Below are positions 21,734 to 34,458 of a DNA stretch of 64,000 bases, one piece after another. Below the pieces are notes generated by a model. The model ran no database searches. It was given only the letters and a program-made list of their open reading frames with translations, and was not told where the DNA came from. Source of the DNA: Nipponacmea schrenckii (Eukaryota; Mollusca; Gastropoda; Lottiidae); contig JAUJPP010000005.1 in NCBI GenBank assembly GCA_030562195.1, forward strand, positions 35,699,106 to 35,763,105, in the 5' to 3' direction. The position numbers and the translations under genes were made by a program. Numbering within the stretch: the first letter of the stretch is position 1; the number at the start of each line of letters is the position of its first letter.

Positions 21734-23179
21734 GTATCCAAAGTTTGGCATGGTGACCGAGCCCACTCGGTTTATAGTGCAAAAGGTGATAGTGTTAAGT
21801 GCTAATTTTTGTTATGACGCCGTTTGTATGCAGAGTTTTATACGCTGTTTTCTTTCGGAAAAAGCAAAGAATCATCCTCAATATTGACGAATTGGATTGG
21901 ATCAGTTATGATATTCATCATGAATATTTTTTTTTGTTTTTAGAAAAAATCCGTTTTTAGAGAGCAATACAAATCTTGATGTTCACCTTTTGTTTTTATA
22001 CCAATTATTTTCCATTAACAGTTCATTCCTGTATTTAATCTATAAGATTTTTAATCCATGTCAAACTTTTTTTTTATAAGAATAATTATTATTATTTTTT
22101 TTTTTTTTTTTTTTTTTTTTGGTAGGGAGATCGGTAGCCTAAACTGAATTGAGAGAGTATATTTGTTTCGACCATAGATGTTTAAATGGGCTAGAATCTA
22201 AAATTAATATCTAACATCAAATTTTTGGTGGCCGGAAGTGAAGTCTACAAAATAGGTTCGGGAGCTGAAGAGCTTATTTATGGACCGATTTACTTCGGGC
22301 TTCCTTTTTCATTTTCTTTCTAACAAAATTTATCGGATGAAATTTAGAAAACAAAAATTGAAAAGAATGATAAAAAATATTCATGCATAATTGCAAAATC
22401 ACAACTCGGGCGCTCATTATCGGTTAGATCTGAAATGTGAAGGATATAGAGAGACTGCCAGAACAAATAAAATGTCTCATCAGAAATTTTGAATCATTTC
22501 CGGTTTGTTTGTCGGTAGTTCCGGTTTCTCAAAATGACCTCGTGCAACCCGGCTTCCGGTGTAATTCACAAATGTAGACAAAAACAGTAGATTATCTATT
22601 TTATATAATTGGTATCATATAAGAAAAAAAAAATTGACGCCAAATTTGATCTGATTTGTATAATTTTGACGTCTATTTAAACCTTGTTACTTTATCTAAA
22701 CTTGTTGGAAACAGAATTTTGATTTTCGAAATTAAATTTTTTCGTATTGTGACTTTAAGAATGGTTCAGCTCAGCTCTAGTCATGTTTACTCTTTCAATA
22801 CTGGTAATAAGATTTCAACTTGATTTCTCTATATTTCGTCTGTGTAAGCTGGTTTTAATTATCCATTATCGAGTTCTGACGCCTTTAGTCTTAAGTATTC
22901 ATGCACTTTACTGGAGTTGGGAATTTGTTTTGCGTTGAAAGACTTGAGCGCGCAGCAAGAAGCTAGACGATATTTTAATTACCATGCAACAAATGGTACT
23001 GCAATAGAATTTGTCTGTAAGATTTGCGTCGAGTACATATATTTATTAAGTACATCTCTTCAAGACATATATTAATCTTTTTTCGAAAAAAATATTATTT
23101 TCTTCACGAAAACAGTAAATTTGGGTGGATTCATCTGAGTAAACTTAGATCTATTGAAACGCAAAGTAATTAACGTGAT
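21734..23179. other. Intergenic with poly-T and several CCGGAAGT words
   Basis: No gene. A run of about 27 T lies at 22094-22120. Between 22232 and 22560 the word CCGGAAGT and its complement recur (22232, about 22500, 22525, 22550), probably as part of a degenerate repeat family that also shows near 51565-52005. Confidence 0.4.
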
Positions 23180-23308
23180 TTAAACACTAAGATATATGGA
23201 TGTACTACTTTTTACTTTATTACATACTACTTTTCGAAACACATACAGTTAATATTAATAAGTAAGATGACAAGTAAGAAGTAGTACATCCATATATCTT
23301 AGAGTTTA
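23180..23308. mobile_element. Short MITE with about 34-bp inverted ends
   Basis: The left arm (23180-23214, core CTAAGATATATGGATGTACT ACTT) and right arm (23275-23308) are reverse complements with only a few mismatches, separated by about 60 bp. The outer bases are TTAAA/TTTAA, so a TTAA or TA target site is possible. There is no coding capacity. Confidence 0.75.
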
Positions 23309-23843
23309 ATATAATTTTCCTACTTCTAAATGTCTTTTTGAACAATATAAATTAATACATTGTGAATTATATATTTTATAAATTAATCTATGGAGAATGA
23401 AGTAGAGAAGTACAAATTGAGAGTACAAAAGTCTGGCGCTATCACTTCTATAGCCTTAACTTGGCCAGGAAGGTGAAGTATATACATAGCTTTGAGTCTG
23501 AAGTTATCAGAACATATCTAAAAAAAAATCTAGAAATTATCTAGAAATAAATGGACATTTTTATTAAAGCCTGTAACACATGGCTCATTGTTTTAATAAG
23601 TGACCCATCCACATCCAAACAAACAGATATTTATCATTTAAAAACCGACAGTCTGTATTTTCCAGTTTTTCAGGGTTTGGACTTTGTATATACCTTACAA
23701 ACACAACAATTCCAATAAAAAAACACATGAAAAAAAAGTTTAAAAAATAATTCTATAATTACACTGCTTTAATCAGGTGTTTCGAAAAGAATTAAAATCA
23801 AATTTATTCTTTAAAATCTGTTAAAGTTGCCTTCCCTTATTTT

Positions 23844-23880
<37 letters not shown>
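23844..23880. repeat. (TA)n microsatellite
   Basis: Uninterrupted TA dinucleotides for about 30 bp with CATACA at the left edge. Confidence 0.95.
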
Positions 23881-23881
<1 letters not shown>

Positions 23882-24135
23882 ATAATTGGTCCAGTAATAC
23901 TTATATCAATAGAAATGTCATTAATTAACTCGTAATTAGGCTAATTATGAGCGGAATTCCCACGGTAGGGTACTAACATAGGTATGTACGTTAAGTCTCA
24001 AATGTCGTTCAAATGTCGTTGATCTTTTTTTTTGATCATCCAGTCTGTCAATTCGGTACATAAATCATGACGTAACCGGACGCTGTTGTTATTGCCCACA
24101 TTCCTTAATATTTTCCACAACAACAATGGCATTTT

Positions 24136-24460
24136 GGTATTCCATTTATTATCTCTAGCAAAAGGCAATAAAACGTTTAAATATCTATTTGTAAAAACAT
24201 TATGAATTAATTTAAATAAGTTTTAACTCACTAATAATAAAATACAAAATCAATTTTTAGACGCCTTCATTCATATGACGTCATTTGGTCACGTGAACAA
24301 ACATGGAGTCTAAATTTAGCGTTTCAAAGCAGATCAGAGTCAAATGGATTCCGCAAGCATTTCTACGTCCACAAAGGTCTTTTGAACTTGAGAATACATG
24401 GATTATTCATTAGAAACCCCAACTAATCAATTAATAAGCTTACTTTGGCTCTTATTAATG
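24136..24460 (-). repeat. Dispersed repeat, copy 2 (inverted partner at 2931-3248)
   Basis: Reverse complement of the repeat at 2931-3248, with small indels (for example TTTTTAGACGCC here against a diverged AAGAATTG region there). Copy 2 retains an extra segment after GGCTCTTATTAATGAGGCAA, where copy 1 joins its 21-bp boundary motif. The two copies are 21 kb apart. Confidence 0.85.
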
Positions 24461-26000
24461 AGGCAACCCATCTTTAATGAATATAAATGATGATGATGAA
24501 TGTGTCCAGAATGGTACTATCAAACTACTAAGAACCAGAGAACAAAGTCAGTGAAATGCCACTAAGACTCAAAATATAAGAATGTGAATAATATGTTTTC
24601 AACGCAGTTTTTTGTACTTAAAATATTGATGACCAATATATCGGTTTGTTTGGATAGGTTTCTCCAAGTAGGTTATAGATGGACATCAGCTATACAAACG
24701 TTAAAGGAAAGGGGTCTGATCTGTTAAACCATCTTATAATTGCCAGATGTTACATGCCCTCGCAATACCACAGTGAATCCATTTTATAAGAGTGCGTTAG
24801 GACCACGCCACGATGTCGTCCTAAAGCAGTTGAATTTTAAATACATTAATTGTTATGTATGCTTCTTCTACAAATCAGCAATAGCTGTCGAATGTTTTTT
24901 GCCACCGGGAGTTCTAACAGACTAACCGTACTCTCAATACCGCATCGTGTAGCAATATGCATGCATAGTTCTGGTGTCATTGTTCGACGTTATGTTGGAC
25001 AACCTTTGGTTTTTTGATTGGCTGACTAGCTGTTAACCTAGACCGGAGCCATGTTCATTATTGTATATTCGATTGACCATCTGATTTCAGGTAAGTGTTA
25101 TGTCTAGATTTATCTCTTTTATCGATTCCTTAAGAGGAATGGTCTATGTTACAATTTAGCTTTATTGCAAAAGAACCGGACATTTGAATATTAGACGTAT
25201 TTTCCAAAATAAAAAATATTTCTCTTTAATTTTTTGATTGGAATCAGCGATAGTCATGAATTTCTATTGATATAATTTAAATAAGAAAGGAACATATTAC
25301 TAGAAAATGATGTTTATAGAGTGTTTAGAGTGTTCATTACACGTCAACTACTCGACAAAAATAATATCATGTCTCTTGAAAAGGTACACAATTTTTCTTA
25401 ACATAAGATTTCAAAGAAGAATAATTAACAAAAGATAAACATATAGTACAGTTCCTGTAAATTAAAGAAAAACTTCAGAAAATTGCTGAAGATGCTGACA
25501 GTGTACTTATATGGCCAGTACTTTTTCCGAGTGCATGCATCAATCAAGTAGGCAAGATTTAGAATAATTTCAGTGGGAATGATCTTAGCTTAATGGAAGC
25601 AAATGAGGAAAATGCAGTTTTCTGTGATAATTGTGTATTAGAACAACACAAATAAAATGGTCTCGTTGTAACTATGCTATGCCTTGGTGGATATTCTCGC
25701 CATTAATTATTACTATATGGCTTAAAGAGACCGAAAAAATGAGTTCGCATTGGTTATGTGTATCGTTAAGATTGATCGGTTTAACTGACCACTAAAATTG
25801 GAATTGTGCAAATTGATTCTATCAGTGTTTTCAATAGCTATACAATATAATTTTTAAAATCTCAGTATATCCTTTTTAACTCTTGGAGTGCAGTTAACGC
25901 TTGGTGGCTCGAAATAAACTACATAATGTTTCCAGCGTGGGTGGTAAGGCTTATATGATTTGCGTTTTTTTCTTTCATCGTTTTTACTTCGTTTGCTTAA
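24461..26000. other. Intergenic, nothing recognised
   Basis: No gene recognised. A 61-codon frame at 24740 has no motif and no splice or start support. Confidence 0.4.
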
Positions 26001-26382
26001 GGGGGTTGACAACCCTAAACCACCAATCATAACATTTCTCTGTTTACATGTGACGTAAAGATTTATGGGAAATCACGTGACTTCTGGATACCCCCAATGC
26101 AAATCTGATCGACAAACGCAATGTCATTGGACGAACGTAGAAAAGGTTTATTTAGCTGATGACGTAGTACTCAAAAATGTCAACTGACAACGTAATTTGT
26201 ACGCCTACATTAGAGGATTAACCCATTTTGTTCTATAAATAGATTATCTTTACGGACCGATATTTGACGATTGAGCTAAAATTTTTACTAGATGAGTTTC
26301 TTTTAATGCCAAATAGAATGGATATCAACTTAATACGTTTCTTGATTGAAATACACCTCGAACGATAAGGTTGTCAACCCCC
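26001..26382. mobile_element. TTAA-flanked MITE
   Basis: Perfect inverted ends GGGGGTTGACAACC (26001-26014) and GGTTGTCAACCCCC (26369-26382), each directly flanked by TTAA (25997-26000 and 26383-26386). A TTAA target duplication is diagnostic of piggyBac-like or Kolobok-like cut-and-paste elements. The 382-bp body has no transposase frame, so the element is non-autonomous. Confidence 0.88.
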
Positions 26383-27218
26383 TTAATGATAATCCCCATC
26401 AGAGCAAGAGCAAGAGATTGTGGTTGATGAGTTTATGACCCAATAAATTAATATAGTACATCAAAAACAACCGAAACATTTTATTGGAAATCTGAGCTAA
26501 GTGAACAACAGCGTAGATTTTAATTATCTATTTCGAAAGTTAGGCAACACAGAGATCAGATGATGAATTATGAATGATGAATAAACTTATATAACTATTA
26601 AAACTATGTTATTCCTAAACATTTTTCACATTAGTACAATGAACAAAATTCACTGACCTAGTTGCTGAAAGTAATTACACAGATAAAGATCATGATTCAT
26701 AATCTTATCTCCACCAAATACGTTATTTATATTTTCGGCATTACAATTTCGAATAAAACACGTTTACTCAGGCCCGTAACGAGCTCTATGTTTCAAGGGG
26801 GGCGACCACATTTTAATTTATACACCTTGATAATAACAGTTTGATAATATTATCATGTTATGCATGTGATAATCTAACACCTACGTCTAGCTTGTTACTT
26901 CTGATGTTGATAGCTTCATGAAGTCTCCTGGTTTTATCAATATGCTTATTGATGTCAGTATGTTGGTGTTTCCATAGTTGACTTCAACTACGTTGCATAA
27001 ACTTTCACCAGTGATTATTGTTCCATAAAGCTGTATCTATATATTGCACCCACAATTGCTTAATGCCATTTAAGATCTTAAAAATTCCCAATTGAAGATC
27101 AAATTTATTTCTTTCAGCTCTAAATAGCAGATTGTAACTGCTCTTAGCTTTAATTGAATTTTTTCTTTGTATTTTGCGGAGGGGTCGAAAACATTTCCAC
27201 CCCCTCCCCCATGCGCAT
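26383..27218. other. Intergenic, nothing recognised
   Basis: No gene recognised; a short C-rich tract (CCCCCTCCCCC) lies at about 27200-27210. Confidence 0.4.
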
Positions 27219-27600
27219 ATAGCTCGTCAGGCAAGGTAATATACGCCCACTGGCAAAAGATATTCATGGAAAAACGTTAAATTCAATCTTTACAGCCTTG
27301 TTTCATAAAAAAATCTATTGAAAATTGTGGCTTATACTACAAGAAGAAATTTTGATGCAAAGTCAAGGGTAATAACTCAAAAACCGTTCCTCGAAATTGT
27401 CAAATTCGAACTTCCCGGCCGCCTTATCAATTCAAATGCTCAAACTAAGTTTCATCAAAATTCAGTGAAAATTGCAGCTTCTATTAAACTCACAGGAGTA
27501 TCTTCTATAACACCCAATACTCTCAATACAATTTTACACTATTTTACTTAGTCAAGGGTAATAACTAAATTAAAAAATGTTCATTGAAAATTAGCAAATT
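27219..27600 (+). repeat. 160-bp-unit repeat element, family B, truncated, with boundary motif
   Basis: It starts with AGCTCGTCAGGCAAGGTAAT then ATACGCCCACTGGCA, the same boundary sequence that closes the two family A copies (38945-38979, 55544-55580). It continues with family-B-like units containing AGTCAAGGGTAATAACTCAA, AAGTTTCATCAAAATTCAGT and a second GTCAAGGGTAATAACT. This copy links the family A boundary to family B repeat units. The opposite end with GGAC repeats is missing. Confidence 0.75.
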
Positions 27601-29608
27601 CAAACTATTCACAGTATTCAGGTAAAGCTAGGATGCTTGTAACTTGAATATATTCGAGTAGGAAGGTTGTACATACTTATTCGATTAAAGTGAGGATGTT
27701 TGTTATTTGAAGGCATTCGAATAAAGTTTGAATGTTTTTATGCTGAATTGCAATTCGAGTAAAATTATGATGTTTGACTTTTGTAGGCAAAAGTCAGAAA
27801 GTCGATAAACTGGTAGATATTTAAGCATTGTGAATAATATTCATAAGTGTGAATACGCTAGGGCCATCTGTTTTTTTATTATGTTTATTTATAAACAGAA
27901 TTGCCTCTGAGCCCGATTGACAATCGCTTACGATATAAACTATGATCGTTCGGATTGATTCGAGCTTTTAACCTCTCGGGTCAAGACGATCAAGCACTAT
28001 ATAGAACGCAGAACGTAAGCAAAGTAGGGCATTATATAGTCGCCAATACTCACAGAGTGTCAACATTATTACTTGGCAATGGATTTTGGCAATCGATTAA
28101 ATTGATCGTGAAGCCTTGCTTTCCTAAGAATTTTTTTTCTTCGGGAAGCTTAGTGTGGAAATGTTATAGAATCAATGTTTAACATTTTAAAATGAGCTGG
28201 AAAAAAATGAATATCTTTAATATTTGTGCTAGACCGGAATTGAGCAATTGCGTAGTGTGCAATAATTGTGTAACAAGTCTGTAGGGCTTACCAATGGATC
28301 AATTTTCCTCGGAGTTTCTTTAATATGTCAATTGTCAATATTGTAAGGGGATTTTTCCGATACCGTTGAAAAAATAAAAATTTTGAAATTATTTATCAAA
28401 AAAACTTCAACAATTTTTTTTTCTAATCGCTAATCTGAAAATCACAAAATCTGTCAATGGCTTACTTCATATTGTATGTATGTGTGTAGTTTTATCTAGA
28501 TAAGACAAGATAACACGTCGCAGTATAAATAAACTCAATAATTGTTATTACATTATACTTAGTTATTATTGTTATACCATCAAGTACTAAATGACATATA
28601 AATAATATAAAAATTATATATATTGACTGTCATGGCAAAAAAGTACCGCTGTGAAAACAATATCCAAATCCGAAGCGTTTTCTGAGACGTCCTGTCAAAG
28701 TCCGCTACATTTTAACCATTCTATTTATGATTTTGGTGCCTATTAAAACCCTGATTTATCCAAAACTAGTTCTAAAATAAAATTTTGATGTTCGTTTTTA
28801 AATTTTCCCAAGCCCGTTTTATTTTTTAAATACAAATTTCTACTTTAAGTGACCTTGACCCTCAATGACCTTAGGTTTTTAAAGTAGAATGTCCATGACC
28901 TCAGCTATCCATAGGTATGCCAATATTGATAGACAAATTTTAACTCGAAATTGACATTTTTGACAACTTTGGATGACTGTATCATATTGAGTTCTCTTTT
29001 CAACAATATATGACAATAATTCATAATCATATTTATTAAAATTTTGGTTTAATTTTTTAAAAGAAGATCTAACTCACTATGTGTTCTTTCCTCATCAATA
29101 TGGATTTCATAATCAAAATGTACTTGATTTTCTCTATTCAACGATAATGCAAGATTTTAGATTGTTAAATTTGGATAAATTGAACTAAAAAAGAGATATT
29201 TTAGGGTTAACTCGATTGGCAGTTGTTAAAAGATGGTTATACAACAATTATGATTAAACTGTTGATTTTCACATGGTCAGTGAGCCATAGATTACAAATG
29301 ATTCTGATTATGTTATTTTTAACCCTGAAAATATTTATCTATTTTTTTTAAAAATTTGTATATTTATTTTAAACATACTCCATTTATAGCCGTAAATTCG
29401 CAAGATATGAAATTTATAAAACCATTTTTTTTTGGAACTTGTGTTTCTAAAGGAGAAACTCTATACAAAATAGTTGCATAACACCTTTAACTTTTATTCG
29501 GTCTAATTAATAGCATTTATCTTTTGACTTTTTCATAAATCCTGTTGATGCATATTGCATTATATTATAACATTAAAGACGTGAATTTGAATTTTTTCTC
29601 TAAGTTAA
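27601..29608. other. Intergenic, nothing recognised
   Basis: No gene recognised. At 28846-28872 there is a TGACCTTGACC..AATGACCTTA cluster, discussed under findings. Confidence 0.4.
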
Positions 29609-29812
29609 ATCGCACATTTGTATTTTCAATTATGCATATCCCGGAAAGCTGAATGTGACAATAAAATTAAATGCATGATTCAAGCATATTACAATGAAAT
29701 AAAAAAACGGGGGGAAACGAAATTTCATAGTTTGCTTTTAAACTTAATGCGGCTGAAAGAACGGCGTGCGAAAGAGGCCTTAAAGTTATGGAACAAAATG
29801 ATGAAAGCCTAG
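29609..29812 (+). CDS. Candidate terminal exon, unrecognised
   Basis: The open frame ends at TAG (29810-29812). The product ends in IQAYYNEIKKRG, ETKFHSLLLNLMRLKERRAK and EALKLWNKMMKA: strongly amphipathic helices, richer in G and C than the flanks. The pattern F..LLL.L..L, after a helix with Y..I, is reminiscent of the last helices of nuclear-receptor ligand-binding domains, but no decisive motif was seen and no upstream exon was found. It could equally be a transposon-derived helical fragment or chance. Confidence 0.25.
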   Translation: MAHLYFQLCISRKAECDNKIKCMIQAYYNEIKKRGETKFHSLLLNLMRLKERRAKEALKLWNKMMKA

Positions 29813-29991
29813 TGCTGTATTCAGCTCTAGTTCTCAGGATTATTATTGTTTTTTTCTTCTTATTATAAATCATTTTTATAATGACAAGTTATTATTGAAG
29901 GGTTCATCCTGTTTATTACAGATTAGAGTTATATAATTAAGCCATATTACTGTATTTTACTGTTTATTGTTTGTAGTAAGTCTTGTACTAA

Positions 29992-30207
29992 ATCACTGGT
30001 TCTTGTCAGTTTAACTACTGAAAGATAAGTTTGTATTTATCCAGAACTTAAGACCCTTACGTTTATTAATTATAAGGTATGATACGGGTTGGGGTAAACT
30101 TTAATAATCATTAATCTTTCTATGAATAAAATAACTAGCAATACTTCCAGTCTGGAATGGAAATGATTCTATTATACAATTACTTTTTCATCTGGTCTAG
30201 ATAAATA
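29992..30207 (-). repeat. Dispersed repeat, inverted partner of 21526-21733
   Basis: See the partner entry. The reverse complement of this block aligns end to end with 21526-21733. Confidence 0.75.
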
Positions 30208-31403
30208 AATCTGCTTTCTTTTAGTTTAAAAGTTTTTCCAGGAATATGTTACGTTACTGATTATTGTTCAAATTGAATCAATAATACAGAATCGGATAAA
30301 TTCAAATATCTAACTGTTATGAAAATTAGAGAACTAAAGTATAGGAATACTACATCTCCTTAATTTAAAACTACCTTAAAGTTCTATACTTGTGAGAGAT
30401 AAGTGTGACATGGGACAATATACCAGATCTTGTATGAACAAGATGGGTACGATAAGGTTTCATCTTATTACATATTCCAAAGTGTCGTATCGAGGCGAAC
30501 ATCTAAATAAAAGGCAAGTTTACACAGATACTTGAACAATTTGATGATTTAGTGGTTTTTAAAACAGGGCTGAAAGGGGAATTACGATCATAATAACAAC
30601 TGATTATTGTACTCTTAGTCTTTTATTATCTCCCGTTGACATGTTTAGTATAGATAGATAAAATTACTTTCATTGTTAATTGTATTTTCATATTTTAGTT
30701 TTGTCACCCAATATAAAGGCGACCTTAACTTTTGATATATTGATTGGCATCTGTTTGTTTCTTCCCTTTTTCATTATATAAATATGCTATTGCTGTTTTT
30801 TGTAGATTCTAGGGAAAATTGCCTCGTGCAACTGGGTATCTAATAAAATTATCATTATTACAGTTATCATAATTGACACCCAATTTTCGCTGCATCATTT
30901 ACAGCAAGATATTTCATTACAGTAATTGCAATGGTCTATAAAAATAATAACTAGAACCCTGACATATTGAAAATGGTTTCTCAATATCCAGCTTCAGATA
31001 TTTTTATTATTCATAAAATCTGTGCGCGTCATTTTTTGCCGATAATAATACTCTAAAATGATGATTTAAGACCGAAAAAATACTGCCAATATTAATCTTC
31101 ACATCTTTAATGCAAATAGATTTACTTCGCCTGGATACCAATCTCCTTATCTAAGACAAACTCTGCCTTATTAAATTGTATTAAGTGCAAGTCATAAATT
31201 CTCCAAAAGATTCAATCAACTGACATAATCTTGGGTTAAAACGCTGTCGAAACAGTCAAAGATGCACTCGTACTCACTAAACCATTAAATGTGTTTGATC
31301 AAAAGCAGAATAAATATCTTAAGATGTCTGGTACCACTTGATTGCTTTTGTTTAATCCAAAGCTCCTCGATCGTTTATCCCTCATAAAATACTTCCAGCA
31401 ATA

Positions 31404-31407
<4 letters not shown>
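30208..31407. other. Intergenic, nothing recognised
   Basis: No gene or repeat recognised. Confidence 0.4.

Positions 31408-31440
<33 letters not shown>
31408..31440. repeat. (TA)n microsatellite
   Basis: About 16 TA units; lies 70 bp before the palindrome at 31508. Confidence 0.95.
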
Positions 31441-31446
<6 letters not shown>

Positions 31447-31507
31447 GAAATATGAAAAAATCCAGGATAATCTTCTAGAGTGCTCTACGTGCACATCCAC
31501 GGAGCTT

Positions 31508-31758
31508 TATAGATGATTAGAAAACGAACAATTTCACATAAACATTAAGTTTTCTCAACAGTCTGTTTCGTAGTAGATTTGCTACCACTCGTCAGGAGAA
31601 CAAGACGGTTTGGTTTGAAATATTGCTATGCATGCATAGCAATATTTCAAACCAAACCGTCTTGTTCTCCTGACGAGTGGTAGCAAATCTACTACGAAAC
31701 AGGACTGTTGAGAAAACTTAATGTTTATGTGAAATTGTTCGTTTTCTAATCATCTATA
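31508..31758. repeat. 251-bp near-perfect palindrome (hairpin element)
   Basis: The two arms (31508-31632 and 31633-31758) are reverse complements over about 125 bp with a single 1-base indel (AGTCTGTTT against AGTCCTGTTT in the complement) and no spacer. The centre is GCTATGCATGCATAGC (31625-31640). The right end runs straight into a (TA)n tract (31755-31781). Such a structure would extrude a cruciform, and a transcript would fold into a 125-bp double-stranded hairpin. It may be a palindromic MITE inserted in a TA tract or a recent inverted duplication. Confidence 0.95.
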
Positions 31759-31781
31759 TATATATATATATATATATATAA
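31755..31781. repeat. (TA)n microsatellite abutting the palindrome
   Basis: About 13 TA units immediately after the right arm. Confidence 0.95.
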
Positions 31782-33429
31782 ATGGTTATATCCCTTAACA
31801 GGTGGCGTATATCCATCCAATGATGTTTGCAGTGTTATTGAAGTCTTATTCTGTTGTATTTTTATGTTACATGTTTTCGTAGCACCGATGTTTCCGGACG
31901 AACAATTTCTGTTTTGATTTAAAACACTTGCTAGCGAGAAGAAAAAAATCATTTCGTTATATAATTATTATCTCTATAAATGTTAAAATTTTATAAAGAA
32001 TTAGAACTTGGTGAATTTGTAAAACAATGGATGTGACTGACCTTGGGTTTTTGCTACCCTTCCGAGTAGTATTTCATGATTTCTATGCGTGTGCAGCGAG
32101 AAGTAAAATTTCATTTAGTTATATACTTACTGTGTTTATCATTTTTTTTATAGACAGAAACCGGCTCAGTTTTTTAATCCAACCAAAACGCATGTTGTTG
32201 CTATCCTTTTGTGCTGTATTGTAACATTTTCATTACTCCATTCCTTGTTATGGTCGTTTCATTGTCCACGAAACTTCATCAGTGGGGATGCCTAGTAATA
32301 AGTTGACAAATATCATTTCGTACTCTTATAGAACCAAGGGTTATTTAAACTTTAAACTGCACAATTCTGTGTTTATTTTTAAAATAATTGAAAAATTTAT
32401 CGTTATTTAAATTGTTCAAAGAAAGTTTTATGGAAGTAATATCAAAGGTTATAAATTTAAACACTGTAATAATGAAATTAAGAACCTTGAAAGTAGTAGC
32501 TGTTAAAATACGACTTGAATAACTGTGAAAATATTATCATTACTATATACATTGGATTTCAAAAGAATTCCACATTAATGATTCAACACATACTTAAAAA
32601 ACTTTCGTTTGATTGACTGAACAATTGACGAATTCTTGGTAATTGCACCATAATTGATTTTTATATCTTGTTTTACACCACTCATTGTATAAAAAATGGT
32701 AAAATTAACGTGTAATCAAACTAAATAACCGCCTGTTTTTTCAAGAAAATCAACAGATTAGAAATGATTTACTTTTTAATTTGAACATTTTGAATGATTT
32801 TGAGAAATAAGTCTGAAATAATCAATTTTATTCTCATTTACCTTTATATATAACTATCATTGTTTATGACATAAATTTGACATTGATCGATGGGTTACAT
32901 CTGAAAAAAAATATAACTTACTTATAACATTACGAACACGAAAACTTAGTAATGTATCTTTTCTAGCTAGTGACAAATGGGAACATTTATTTATTGTAAC
33001 GCGCAGCAATCAGACGTCAGATATTGATTCTGAAAAGTGAACTAAATTTTAGCTCTGTCAGATTAATAACAAAAAAAAAATCCTTTATGTAAAATTCTTT
33101 TCAAGGTCACAAATAATGAAGATAATAAGGTAGTTATTACATATTAAGTATTTAGTATTGAACAAAAAAAGAAACTGCGTCAATATTTTGCAATAAAAAT
33201 AAAAAGTCTTGTGATCAGGTCTGAAAAAGAGATTAGGAAGTAGATTCTAAAAATATACAAATCTTTAAAAACTAGTTAATTAGTTTGTGTGTATAAGAAA
33301 AAAGGGGGAGGGAGATATTCAGTTATGAATTACCACGGACAAGGAAATTATTTAAATTTGTATTGTACTTATAGGCAACAGCCGAAACTCTAAAGATAAT
33401 GTATCAGTATTATAGTACCCACCCAAGTA
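31782..33429. other. Intergenic, nothing recognised
   Basis: No gene recognised; AT-rich. Confidence 0.4.
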
Positions 33430-33439
33430 TAATATAGTA

Positions 33440-33620
33440 GGTTATACACCCAACAACCGCGCACCAGTAAGATACGATTTTGTGTTCGATTCCCGGCTTC
33501 GCCCGGGGTTATTTACCAGTCACTTGAATAATATGTCATGCCCACGATATTTCTTTTAATTCAATGCATGAGCCCGGGGTTATTTACCAGTCACTTGAAT
33601 AATATTTCATTTAATTCAAT
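33440..33620 (+). repeat. Possible tRNA-derived SINE fragment with internal duplication
   Basis: GTGTTCGATTCCCGG (about 33483) fits a Pol III B box (GWTCRANNC). Downstream, AGCCCGGGGTTATTTACCAG TCACTTGAATAATAT is present at about 33572-33607, and nearly the same block (from GCCCGGGG) at about 33511-33545, giving a 61-bp tandem duplication. An A box could not be placed with confidence. Confidence 0.45.
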
Positions 33621-33697
33621 GAATGAGTAGTTGGTAGTGAAAAAACATTCGGTACTTAAAAGTTAAAAATATCGGCGCCGAATATTTGAGAGGCATT

Positions 33698-33777
33698 CTA
33701 TTGGTTTAAATTGTAGACATGGTTATCCAAAAACAATTTGTCATCGGCCTTCACGTACTTGATAACCGTTGGTAAAT
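33698..33777 (-). CDS. Candidate terminal exon, unrecognised
   Basis: On the minus strand a good acceptor (pyrimidine-rich tract, then GGCTATTAATAG) is followed by a frame reading LPTVIKYVKADDKLFLDNHV then YNLNQ and a TAG at 33698-33700. The codon choice (GTG AAG GCC GAT GAC) is less AT-rich than the surroundings. Only 26 codons, with no domain recognised and no linked upstream exon. Confidence 0.2.
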
Positions 33778-34458
33778 CTATTAATAGCCAAAGTAAATAA
33801 AAGAAAATTATGCCGTTTAACTCGTCAGTCTTCAGTGTGTTTTTTGGACAAAGTAAACAACGAATGCTAAAACAAAGACTCAGGTGCACATCCTTGTATA
33901 TACAGGATTGTGCATGCACATCATCTGCTTCCTGCCTGCCTCCGTCTTTGAGCTATGTCGACCATACACAGACACTTCCTCTTATATATATAATAGATAA
34001 TAGATAGATAGGACGCACCTAGTTTAGTTCCCACAAGTATTTAGTGACAGTTCTAACCCTAGTATAATGCGCACTAATGAATATTTTAATGTTTTGAAAT
34101 ATTCCAAGAATTCATCTACGAATGTGTCTAAACTATGAAAAGATACTGTACAAAGAAGAGATTATAACTTGTTTTAAAGTAGAGTAGGGACCCAAGTACA
34201 ATGCACATCAGTATGTTATACTATTATAATATAGTACACATGAAAACGCACAACTTGAAAAAGTCAATATTTAAGTTCAAATGTATAATTAGATAAACAA
34301 CACTACAGTGACGATACCCAACATGCCAGATGCAAGAAATGCGAGAATTTCATGTTAACTGTAACGCTAGGCAATTTTTCGCAAAAACGCAACATTTTGC
34401 ACGCACACCACGGGAAAAAATGAATTTCTCTCTGGATTGTGCACAATTTACCTTTAAA

